This document shows, one piece after another, positions 33,641 to 43,483 of a stretch of 64,000 nucleotides of DNA. The stretch is from Blattamonas nauphoetae (taxonomy: Eukaryota > Preaxostyla > Oxymonadida): positions 62,001-126,000 of the forward strand of contig JARBJD010000100.1 of the NCBI GenBank assembly GCA_033064195.1. Reading direction: 5' to 3'. Below the pieces are notes generated by a model. That model was given only the letters and a program-made list of their open reading frames with translations. It made no database searches and had not been told where the DNA came from. The position numbers and the translations under genes were made by a program. The first letter of the stretch is position 1, and each line of letters begins with the position of its first letter.

Positions 33641-35835
33641 TTTCGCGATTTTACTCAAAATAACGTGAAAAAACACTAAAGAAAAGATTCTGAAACAGAA
33701 AATGTGCATAATTCTCTCATCTTTCTCCTTATTTTTCATTTTCGCTTTTCACTGTCAGACGAAGCAGGAGACCGGTTCAATTCCTGTCATTAGCACTTTT
33801 ATCCAAATTGTCCTCCTCTTTTTGGCTGTCCTATAGGACAGGACAGGTAGGACATGCCGACCCATGGTAACTCGCTTAACCTGAACAGGCGTTGACGCCT
33901 GCTTGAAGGCGCAGACTGCCTTCGCTACAATAGAGGTAGGCGTTTCGTTTTGGGCGAATCCTCGCATTGTATTTAGACACCTCTTCCAGACCGAAAAGAT
34001 AGTCAGATCCAGAGGTTGAAGTAAATGAGTCGAATTGGGTGGGAATGTGCAGAGAAGAATGTTATTTGTGCGGAGAATCTCTTTTACTTTGTCTGTTTTG
34101 TGTGTGGCGCAGTTGTCAACGATGAGTACTGCAGGAATCACGAGTCGGTCCTCTTCAGCTCTCTTTGAGTTGATGTCTGGGATGACCACAGACTGTAAAA
34201 AGGTGCAAAATATGTCTGAGTCGATCCATTGTGATGTTGTTTCGATCACATGGCAATCTCGTCCAACACGAACCCCCATCATCGCCATGTCAACCGGATC
34301 AATCCGGGCGCCAGTCACAACGAATGGTGGAGCAGAGGATCCATCCAAACAAATTAAAGGAAGGATCGTGAGTGCTTTCTCACTTCGATCAACGGGAAGC
34401 ATCTGATTGTCCTTGTCTTTCGCGGAAACGATAAAAACTCTATTGTAGGAATCTTCAAAAAAGTGGTATTGGCTTTCGTCGGTTTGATATACGAGATAAT
34501 ACGGGACCGTTCGACATAATTTTGATAAATCCGTTCGATACTGCATTATCTTATGAGGATCCGCCAACATTCGTGATTTTTCTTTGGGTATGAATTTCTT
34601 TTTTGTGATCTGATCCGAATGCCTTGACACGAAGTCGTATGCCCAATTCTTGCCGACACTGCACGATGAATCTCGGGCCGCCCGATCTTGGAGATTTTGA
34701 ATCGTCCAAGGGGCGTGACCCACGTAGCTGGTTAGAATGTCATGTAGTATGATCCTTTCCTGATCATCTGTCAGCTTTCGTCTCAGGCTGATGGTGAAAT
34801 CTTCGTTCTTCTCCTCGTCGGCAAGTTTTTTTTTGATCTGGGAGACTTGTTGGATCCTAACCGCCAGAGCCGCCGAGATGATGCCCGAACTGAGGGAAGC
34901 AATTCCCTCAGTTCGAACGATGAACCAACGGATGAGATTGGCTCGAGAGATTGGACCGTGGTCTTTCATCTCTGATAAGATGAAATCGATGGTGCGGGAA
35001 GGTAATTCCGGACATAATACACGTTTGAATAGTTCTGGATCAACCATATGCGTCTGTTTGTCCATGTAAAGTAACGAATCAGATCTGCCCTTTCTTTGGT
35101 AATAGTTGCCATTTTCCAGGGGATCCAAACCAACTGATGTACTCAGCTTTACCTAAAATGGTCGGACCAATCAGAACCCTGGAGATCGTGAAGGAAAGAA
35201 TGAACAGATCACGCCCAAACCCAAATTGTTCCTCGATTGTCACCAACCGAGAAGCATAGATTGCCTGGCATAGTCTTTGAGAGTGTTTATATAATTTCGG
35301 CAGTGTCTCTCATGAGTCAATGTTACGCATCATTGTCGAAACATGAGAGAAAACGACTGTCTGAACAATCAAGTGATTTGAATTCGACCAGCTTTCCACT
35401 GTCCAGCCCACCTTTTCAGTGTTCCATCGTAGGAATAAGACTTTGTCGTGTGGCCTTCTCAAACCGTCATTGGTCTTTCGTTCACGGTTTAACAGCTCCG
35501 CTTTCGTTCCACCAGAATCAGACTCTTTCCCCAATCTTTGCGTCCAACATTCGATCTCAACTTAATCAAACTCCTCCAGTGAATATTTGGGTTGACATGA
35601 CTATTTCAAAACAACTCAGAGAGTCAAAAAGGTGCCTTTTTCGATTCTGAACACTGTGACAGATGACCAGTGACGTTTCCTTTCTCAGAATTCGGCGAGT
35701 GCCTGGCATGATGACTATGTGGTGGGTGAACGCAAAGCGAAGATGTTTGGGTTGATTGGTCTTTGCCTGACTCAAAAGTGCGAAAAGGATGAAAAGTCAA
35801 GAGTGAAGAATGAAGAAGGAATAGCGAATTTTGGT

Positions 35836-35918
35836 GTTCATTTAGCTCAGGGTGGAAGTGCATCGCACTTTTAATTGAAAAACCGCGAAGGTCGTGGGTT
35901 CAACTCCCGCAGTGGGCA
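35836..35918 (+). tRNA. tRNA-Lys(UUU), copy with D-stem change
   Basis: An 83-nt gene. The acceptor stem GUUCAUU/AGUGGGC includes three G-U pairs. The T-arm is GUGGG-UUCAACU-CCCGC. The anticodon loop CUUUUAA gives UUU. About 9 extra bases follow the anticodon loop, consistent with a canonical-position intron. The D-stem 3' strand is GUGC here, mismatching GCUC, whereas the copy at 58079 has GAGC. This copy may be impaired. Confidence 0.6.
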
Positions 35919-36129
35919 TCACTTCTCTCTTTTCGCCTTTCACTCCAATCTCATTCAGACACTCAACAAGGAAATCGGGTCTCGACCGTCCCATCTCAAC
36001 CAGAACACTCGGAACTCTCATTCAACATGAATCACTCCACAACGAAATTCAACAAATGAACAAATGACTTTTACGGTGCAGAGTGTCAATCTTCTGTCGT
36101 CAATGGACACAAACGCTGTCCCCTTCCGG

Positions 36130-36370
36130 TCACTTCCCTCCGCTGCTCGTTCTGCTGTTCTCCTTGTGGCGCATGATCACTTCCGATGCTTCTGTCCCTT
36201 TCGCCCCTTCCCTCTTCACCGCATCAACCATCTCAATCTCAGTTTGGTGGATGTGCCTCTCATCCATCCATCTTGCGAGTGCAGCGTCTGTTCCTTCCTT
36301 TTCGTGTCTGGCGGCTGCGTCTGCAGTCCTCGCAGTGACAAGAGAAGGACGATGTGGTGTCGTGTCGTCA
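36130..36370 (-). pseudogene. copy of small conserved frame, start lost
   Basis: Inverted copy of the 57616-57867 frame (ARTADAAARHEKEGTDAALA, TSSGGK end). The frame body is preserved, but the triplet after Met-Glu at the matching start is TGA. No function known. Confidence 0.35.
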
Positions 36371-36488
36371 CATCATTCCATCTCCACCGAGTGGGATCGT
36401 CTCAAGAGGAATTCGGTTGAGATGACGGCAGAACGGGACGAGCACAATCGGTGTGAAGAAGGAAGCGGATTGTGAATGAGCTCGTTCT

Positions 36489-39400
36489 TCACTCGTCCAT
36501 ACGAAGAGGTTTCTGTCCTCCAACCATCTGTGGCTCGTCCATGACTTCAACGGACTCAATCTCAACTGCATCTTCTGGTGTCCAGATATTCACTGCGAAT
36601 CGGAAGGGAACTGGGATGTTCGTGAAGAAGACTGACTGTGTCACTCCATCTTGTGACAGTTTCAGTGTTTGCTTTCCTTCTCGTCCATCTGCCTCCAACA
36701 CCACTCGCTGTCCCTCTCTTCCTCTCTTGCACGCTGTTCTGTTTGCAAAAAACCTGCCGTTCTGTCGGGCATATCGACGTTCTTTTTCCAAGTTCCATCC
36801 TGCCCCTCCCTTCAGTTTGGGAAAGTATGTCGTGAGAGTCTCGTTGCTCAGATTGGATGAAATGATCCCGACAGAAATATCTCCATTCCATCCTTTTCTG
36901 ATTGTGAGTGACAGACGAGCCACAACTGCCCCAAACTCGATCGAGATAATCGATGAGTCAGATTCCTGTAATTTTCTGATGACATTTCCAGAAATTTCAT
37001 AATCCAGCTGATTGACCAGTTCGATCGCTGCTGCTCCGATTTGAGATCGTCTTGGTTGTGGTAGTGGTGGTCGTGGGGGTGGCTGAGGCGGGGGATGGGG
37101 ATGCGGATGAGGTGGAGGAGGGAGGAAAACGATGGACTGATCCGCAGGAGACGTTGATCGAGTTGAAGACTGAAGTACACGCGATTTCAGGTCGGCCAAT
37201 TCTTTTTCCAAGCGATGGATGTCTGCCTGATCCTTCTTTCGATCTTCTGACATTTTCATGATTGTCTCGCGATCCTTCTTTAGGCCTTCTTCCAATGTTT
37301 TGATTGTCTCGCGATCCTTCTTTCGATCTTCGCGTTCTTTCTTCAAAACTTCCACCGCACGCTGTTGTTGGGTCCATTTTTCATTTTCAAGTTCTTGTCT
37401 CGCTTTCTCCAATCGCACAATTTCCGCCAGCAGTCGTTGCTTCTCAGATTCGTGTTCCAACCCCATTCGATCCAATTTGTTGGACAGCGCTTCCTCGTCC
37501 ACGTCTTTCAGTTTCCAAACTCCTGCGGGAGTGTTCACAAGGCCACGAAACACTCCAAATGAACACAACTGGGAACTCGTCACTCGAGTCGCTGGGTTCT
37601 GAACAGAAAACAAGAAAATGAGAAATAATGAAGAGAATGAAGAAAAGATGAAGAAAAAAGGGAAAAGAAGACATAAAGAAAGGAAACAAACTGGATCCAA
37701 CATTCGCATCAGAAGCGCACGTTCTTCCCCTCCACAACTCTCCCCAATCATCGACACTTGGAACGACGAGATCTCACGACCCAGTTTCAGAAGAGATTTG
37801 CTCTTGAAAGGCGGTTCTCCAAACAGAAGCCAGTGAAGAACAATCCCCAACGCCCACACATCCGATGAGCACGTCGCCCTTCCGGTTTCCGATTCCATTC
37901 GTTCCGGCGACACGTTCAGTTGAGAAATCACCGAACGCGTGCTGCTCACATCTTCCGATTCCGCCGCCCCCAAATCACCTGAATGAACAAAATATGAGAA
38001 TTATCAAAAAAGAAAAAAAATAATTAAAATGTAATGGAATGAAGAAGTGAAATAAAAAGAGAAAAGGATGAACGATGAACGAAGGAGTGAAGGATCGACA
38101 AAATGACAAAAGAGGAAGAAGAAGAATTTGAAGGAGAGAAAGACAAACACAATTTGAAGTGACCCCCAGGGAACAGAAGAATATTCTCCATCTTCACATC
38201 TCCATGTGCTGTTCCTCCACTTTCGTGGTTGTGCATCAAGTTCAACGCTGACGAAACATCCATCATCACTCGATAGACAACCTGAAAATCAACAAATAGG
38301 ACAGAAAATACACAGATGAAAGAAGGGATGATAAGAATTCATAATAAATCAACAAAATTAACAGCAATCAACGAGAAAACAACAAATCAAAAACAAACTT
38401 CGCGAGGAATCAGAACTTTCTTTGACGTGTAGTCCTTCACAATATCTGCAAGCGACTGTTCTCCCAGTTCCATCACAATCACTTTCGAGTTGTCCATCGA
38501 CGCCACCTCTTTCAGTTTCACAATCCAATCACAGCCAAACTGTCTAAGTCGATTAACTTCACGATCTACTCGTTCCTTGTTTTTTTGTGCCACATACTGA
38601 ATTATCTTTCCCGCATAATGTTCCTCAGTCGAATTTGAAATCAATTCCACAACACTTCCGAATCCACCAGAGCTGATAGTTGGGTGATTCTAAATGAAAT
38701 GTTACTTTACACTATGGTGCGTTACAAAAAATTAAAAATTGCACAATTTGCATTCATCTGCTTTCAGGACTGAAAAGTGCTAAATTTTGTAGATTTTGCT
38801 TTGATCGCGTTCGATTGAGCTCTTATAGGATCTGGACATTTTATCACTTTTTTTTCTTCACAACGTTTCAGAAATCAAAGAGGTGGTGGTAAACGACATA
38901 AAAAAACGGATTTGTGAGAGAAATGCGAATTGAAAACATATATCATCCAAAAAACCGTGAAAAGCTTATTTTGGATATCTCACTTCAAACATAAAAGATC
39001 TCTATGAAATTTCTGGTGTGTGTCAGAATGGCGTGTTTGTGACGTGGAAATGAAGGAACGACACTTTTAATGGTTTGCTACAGAGGAGGGAGGCAGATCA
39101 GAAAACGCAAGTTCACTGTGAGAAGAGAAGAACGAGACTACCAGATCTGAATGATACAGCTGAAGGAAAAGAGATGAAAAAACTCGAAATCACAATAAAA
39201 CATAGAGATGTCAAGTGTCATTGATAGATCTGAGTTGAAATAAAACGGACTTGGAAAGCGAAGATGAGAATATATACACTGTTCAAACGATGGAGGTCAG
39301 CTTCAAATGATGTGTTAGAACGAGGTACTTGCACAATTTTGGGGGAACGTGTTAGTTTGAGCGAAGAAGGATCGCTGAAAGAAGAAATCAGACGGAAAAG

Positions 39401-39638
39401 ATTGGATGAAGAGTCAGAAAAATGGAAAACACCTTAATCATGTCGAATGAAGGAGAATATGAGCGCTCTGAAAATTGTATTGAGTTTCTGCTCATATGAC
39501 AGAAGAAAATACGCGGGTAACAATTCATTTAGAATCACCCAGTTCTCAAGAACGTATCTGAACAAAGAAAACAATCACATTCCTTCAACAATAACAAAGG
39601 AGCACACATCCATCGGGCACCTTCACAGGCTCTGACAT
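36489..39638 (-). pseudogene. family K kinase gene broken by a MITE
   Basis: Exons 39608-39638, 38399-38681 plus 39545-39557 (split exon 2), 38149-38281, 37692-37978 and 36489-37598 match the intact paralogue at 55223-57508 exon for exon. Exon 2 is interrupted by an 859-bp element just before ISSGGFGSVVE, so the glycine loop and lysine are cut off from the start. The remaining kinase motifs (HGDVKMENIL, DLGAAE, SPERM, SDVWALG), the coil (KKDRETI repeats), a Pro/His-rich linker and the SPRY-like domain are intact. Loss looks recent. A truncated transcript from inside is possible. Confidence 0.85.
38682..39540. mobile_element. 859-bp MITE in kinase exon 2
   Basis: Inverted ends GGGTGATTCTAAATGAA.TGTTAC, bordered by the 4-bp duplication AGTT (38678-38681 and 39541-39544). 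Removing the element and one AGTT restores exactly the length of the paralogue's exon 2, which confirms the duplication. AT-rich interior with no coding capacity recognised. Superfamily uncertain. Confidence 0.85.
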
Positions 39639-40226
39639 CCTGATCAATCGCTGGTTTGTGTAGAGAAATGAAAGATCAAACCACAACGATAGAGTTGAGT
39701 CTCGTTCGTTTTGCACACCATTCTATCTTTCAATTCGGTGGAGCCCAGTTGTGCGTTGCTTGTCCATTTGTGCGACGATCTTCTCGTTGATTCACTTTGT
39801 GAGTGTCTGATCCTGTTCTCGTCATTCAGTCATTCCGGCTGAAGACGGTGTGGAGACTGGTCAACCGGACTCAAGTTGAAATTATGGATTGAACTCAATC
39901 TGAACTCATTAACGATTGCTTTATTTTCATTTTAGCATCACTTGTTCAATAATTACTGGCCTTTCCTGCTGTTTGATTGAAGAATGATAAATAGAAATGG
40001 AATTGAAAGCTCGTTCTCATTGATCACCCCTTTCTTGTTTTTTTTAAGAACCAAATACCGGAAGCCGGAATGACTGTTCATTCTCCGACTCCCTCGTTCT
40101 CAGAAACTCCGAAAAAAGTGAATAAAACTGGAATCTGCGTTGGTTGAGAATGAAAGAACGGTGAAAACAACTCTTGAAACATAGGAAGAGTCAAGCATCA
40201 CATCCAACAATCCCAGAACAAGAAGA
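39639..40226. other. intergenic between kinase and family C copies
   Basis: Counterpart of 54751-55222 in the other block. About 40195-40226 matches the sequence just after the family C stop. No gene is supported. Confidence 0.45.
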
Positions 40227-40608
40227 ATGCGGAAACCCATGGTGAGTCATCGATCATCCGAGAGGGATGGGCGGGAGGAAGGCTGGCCTGCTCGCTGCCG
40301 TCCTTCAGCGAGGAGAGACGATTCTCTGTCTCTGCCACTCCATCCACTTCTCTCTTCATCCCACTCTCTCTCCCCTCCTGTTCTCGTCGCTGTCGACGTC
40401 GTTCCAGTCGACGCTGTCTGCTCTCTTCCTTTCTGCGCAGCCTGTCCTCCTCTTCGTCATCGTGTTGTGTGGGTAGGTCTAGACTCAGATCCGAAAAAGT
40501 CTAGGCGCAGATCTGCAGATCGGTCTAGGCGCAGATCTCGAAGTCTACACGCAGATCTCTCTTTCTTCGTGTTATTTTCGACTTTGAATCACATTTTAAT
40601 CTTCTCAA

Positions 40609-42337
40609 TAGGCTTGTCTGACCGGCACTGACCGGTCAGTTTTCGCCGAAAAGTACTGACGGTCACTGACCGGAGAAATTCTGAAACCCATTATCGAGAG
40701 TTACCGTTTCTCCGAAGGTGAACAGATTTAAATTGACCGAAACTCAATTGCATGATTTTCAGAGTCTTTTCTTCTGGATCTAAGCTGGTTTTGTTTCAAA
40801 TCACTTATTTCAATCTATTCATGTAGTTTTTTTGTATATAACCGAATCTTTTGGTTCGATAACTTTTAGTGTTGATCGACCCATTAATTGTTCCAGGCTG
40901 ATTGGAAAAAGTCAAAAACAAGTGAAATCTCATATTCGTTGATAATAAAGAAATAAGAAACCAAGTAGATGTCCATGTACATTATGTCTGGCCTGATATG
41001 TACACTGTAGTCTTCCACTGTCTTGCGCCTTTCCGTGACATGTTGTAAGCTCACTTTTCCCCATGTTCTGTTCTCCATTCCTCTCCCGTTGATATCAAGA
41101 ATCAATCACAGTCGTTGCTTGGATGAGTCGAACACATCGACGATGATCTGGTCGAGGAGTGCAATTCGTAGGATTGGATGATCCTTGCGTTCCTTTTATC
41201 AATTTATCCGTCGGCATCTCTTTCGTAATGAGCAGAATATCGGTTGATCGCGATTGTGTCCTTGCGATGACGGAAGAGGAGGTGAATGATGAAGTGGAGA
41301 AAGAGAGAGAACAAAGAAGAGTCCTGGGAAGGCGAACGAGGAGATCCTGTTGATGATGTTCGATTCTGGTTGAAGATGTCATCTGGCACGATAGATTGGC
41401 GTGAGTCAGCTCCTGAACAAACTGCCAGTTCTTTTCACTCTTCATCCAACTCCACGTCTTGGTGCAGGAGAATGCAGGATCAAAATTGGTTCTGATGCTG
41501 GACTCATGTTTCCAGATCCGTGCGTGACGGCTACAATGATTTCTTTCGAAGAGAGAAGGACTGAATGTGTAAAGCGATGCCTCACTCGACAGCTCGTCAA
41601 GAAAACGGTAGCATGCGTTCGTGATTGTGCAGTTAATATCCTCCAACAGCATTCTGCGAAGTTCGTCTTCACTTTGCATTAGTTCTTCGTTTCTACGTTG
41701 GAGTTTGGCAAGAATCTCTTCGGTTTCTTTTCGTTTGGCTTCTTCTTCGAGCTGCCGCCGCATTTTGACTTCAAGTTGTTGCTGTTCGAGTTTTCGGTTG
41801 ACTTCATCGTCTTCCTTTTGTTTCTTCCCTTCTTCTTCCTTTTCACGTTGCTTGTCATCACGGAGTTGGGCTTAATCTGAAAGACGACCGTCCTCCTCCA
41901 TGTCTGAACGAGTCCACTTTGTTTGTCGTGTTGGATTGAAGCGAGTCAGATCATCCCTATCATGGAGGTTAGATCCATCCTTTTCTTGTCGTCGAGATCG
42001 ACACGGCGAACGAGGACGACGACTCGTCGGACGAGACCGTCGGACGAGACCGTCGGAGTGACTGTCTTTCCATCAGGCATGTCCGATCCTTCCACTCTAA
42101 TCCACAATCTAGTCCCAGTCGTGATCGAGCGCACCAGAATCAAGAAAGAGGGACGGATCGCGGACAGAATTGAAAAGTGACTGTCACATGATTTCAGTAA
42201 GAACAGAGTGACATTATTATCTGCAATCGTGCCAGTTTCTTATGAATATATGGTGTTTCTTGATCTGGTGAGATCGGACCCTTTGAAAAAAAGTGAACTG
42301 ACACTGACCGGCACTTTTGGCCGGTCAGACAAGCCTA
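40609..42337 (-). mobile_element. 1,729-bp hAT-like element, copy 2
   Basis: Near-identical inverted copy of 28606-30335 with the same TAGGCTTGTCTGACCGGC termini. It has its own 8-bp duplication, CTTCTCAA (40601-40608 and 42338-42345), in the left part of the Mutator-like element. The two copies differ by about one base in length and carry the same internal frame (41095-41763, minus), showing very recent transposition. Confidence 0.92.
41095..41983 (-). pseudogene. captured coiled-coil gene fragment (copy 2)
   Basis: Same sequence as 28960-29848 in the other element copy: a Lys/Glu/Gln-rich coil with an in-frame TAA near its start and changing frame toward the end. No separate history from copy 1 is visible. 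Confidence 0.55.
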
Positions 42338-42345
42338 CTTCTCAA

Positions 42346-43483
42346 ACCTAAATATAGACATCGTATCCTGTTTTTGGGCTTTTCACTTCACTTAACAGCC
42401 TTATTGCATCAGTTGATTCAAATCTCGATCAGAACCTGGGTTGATCAAGTCTCATCGCCTGCACAACGAATAACTGCACCTGGCTGGATGCTCCCCAGCA
42501 AGTGTTTGTTCTCCCATTCCTTTTCCATACTCCTTTTCATCATCATCGTTTCCACTACTGAATTCCACCAGCAACCAGCGTTTGCCAATGCCCCTGTAAA
42601 ATTCTGGATTCAATTTCACCAGATATCCTCTCTCCTCATGTCTCCAAGTTCACTCTCACTGATCTCCTCATCCATCCTCCAGGATCTCCAATCAGAATCG
42701 ACGGTTCACTCACCAATCGTATGCCCTTCTCTTCTTCGAATATCTCTCTTGACTTCATCATCAGCATCTCATCATTTTGATCTGGAACCAGTCTCCTCCG
42801 CACATGGCTGAACATTACACCCCGCTTGAAAGAAGAACAATGAAACCAGGATGACAGGAAATGATGACGCAGGAAGAAATGTGCGAGAAGGAGCGAGAAA
42901 GGGGGCATCTGAAAGATGCAAATTCGGAGGAGAGTGAACGAGGACTGAGAAAGACTGTTGAAGAACAAAGGCTGAAAGATGAAACCAAAAACCAAAGATA
43001 AACATAATTACAAGGCTGTGGACAACATAATGAGGTCAGACCAGGAAAGAAGCTGAAGGCGTGAGGAGTAACCAACTATGGCCCAAACGCGTTGTCCTCC
43101 CTGCCCAGTGCAAAGAGACATTGCAGATATGAGAAAAGCCGGAAAAACACGAAGAATATACAAGAGGGAGTGCAAAGGATGAGGAGACGAGGCGGAGACA
43201 CAGACATCGTTAAGGACACGCTTGTTCGAACAAATGCGGTCTTCATGACATGCACCTTTGGCTTTGCGAGTGGTGGTTCCAAGGAAAAGACCATACACCC
43301 CTCGCTGTTGAAGATGGATGGTGGTACACAGTCAATCACCCTTCTGAACATGACCAGCAGATCTACATCGATTTTGAAGCTGTCGACAGCTGATTCTGGA
43401 CGAATAGTGTCCGAAAACGCAAACTCTCTTCCAGGCATCTATCGCCCTCGTCCAATCGTTCCTGGTCTCAATTGCCAAGCGAG
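42346..43483. other. internal spacer of the Mutator-like element
   Basis: Contains open frames on both strands (42317-42811 plus, 43092-43487 plus, 43076-43438 minus) without recognisable motifs. Part of it could be 5' exon or promoter sequence of the carried gene that starts at 43484. Confidence 0.3.

Larger units (their letters stand above)
30674..33870. mobile_element. 3.2-kb element with perfect 22-bp inverted repeats
   Basis: Both ends carry the same 22 bp beginning TTACCATGGGTCGGCATGTC. The element is bordered by CTCGCTTA at 30666-30673 and 33871-33878, an 8-bp target duplication in the pogo transposase gene. Next to each terminus is a hairpin built on CCTAT/ATAGG (30710-30737 and 33825-33845). 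Duplication length points to hAT- or P-like transposases, but the terminal sequence fits neither well. No transposase is recognised. The interior holds a decayed coiled-coil gene and AT-rich filler. The perfect ends indicate a young insertion. Confidence 0.87.
30454..35065 (-). pseudogene. pogo-type DDE transposase, interrupted
   Basis: The transposase would start at ATG 35065. The open frame extends a further 21 codons upstream into the inverted repeat from a TTG, which I do not accept as the start. The N-terminal half has a helix-turn-helix-like region (RRKLTDDQERIILHDILTS near residue 95). The catalytic DDE_1 core shows TDESQYHF (Asp about 196), LIVDNCATHKTD (Asp about 317) and QPLDLTIFSVWKR (Asp about 353). 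The 3.2-kb element splits the gene after QASTPVQVKR. The C-terminal part (KRAFEVGGITLSRFGV onward, to 30454) resumes at 30673, and the 8-bp duplication marks both sides. Apart from that insertion the frame is open, so inactivation was recent. Confidence 0.88.
28539..35136 (-). mobile_element. pogo/Tigger-like DNA transposon with two nested insertions
   Basis: Bounded by 58-bp inverted repeats (28539-28596 and 35079-35136, two mismatches) starting CAGTTGG, like Tigger-type ends. Flanked on both sides by AT; the expected duplication for the Tc1/mariner superfamily is TA. It sits inside the right arm of the 15.85-kb element. A 1.73-kb hAT-like element lies just inside its left repeat, and a 3.2-kb element lies inside the transposase gene. 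Subtracting both gives about 1.66 kb, normal for a pogo element. The ends are hardly diverged, so insertion was recent. Confidence 0.88.
19331..35181. mobile_element. 15.85-kb hAT-like terminal-inverted-repeat element
   Basis: Ends in a 13-bp inverted repeat, CAGGGTTCTGATT at 19331 and its complement ending at 35181. It is bordered by GAGATCGA (19323-19330) and GAGATCGT (35182-35189), an 8-bp target duplication with one change. The uninterrupted site exists in the duplicate block near 58815-58825 (GACGAGATCGTGAAGG on the minus strand). TGATCCCAC-type motifs recur inside both ends. 8-bp duplications and CAGGG termini suit the hAT superfamily. No hAT transposase was recognised inside. Cargo is decayed helical, membrane and coiled-coil genes plus a nested pogo element. 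Without that nested stack it is about 9.25 kb. Confidence 0.8.

Noticed and set aside
33755-33870. Extra C-terminal residues of the pogo transposase (KRVTMGRHVLPVLSYRTAK onward)
   Set aside because: These codons are the terminal repeat of the inserted 3.2-kb element; the genuine C-terminus resumes at 30673.
19331-35181. Polinton/Maverick or other virus-like element, suggested by the 16-kb length
   Set aside because: Duplication is 8 bp, not 6; ends are CAGGG, not AGT-type; and no capsid, protein-primed polymerase, packaging ATPase or integrase-like frame was recognised.
35566-35775. Real small gene sharing MxGTRRILR with 58290-58398
   Set aside because: Similarity is explained by the recent block duplication; the plus-strand version begins inside the tRNA gene and no start is well supported.
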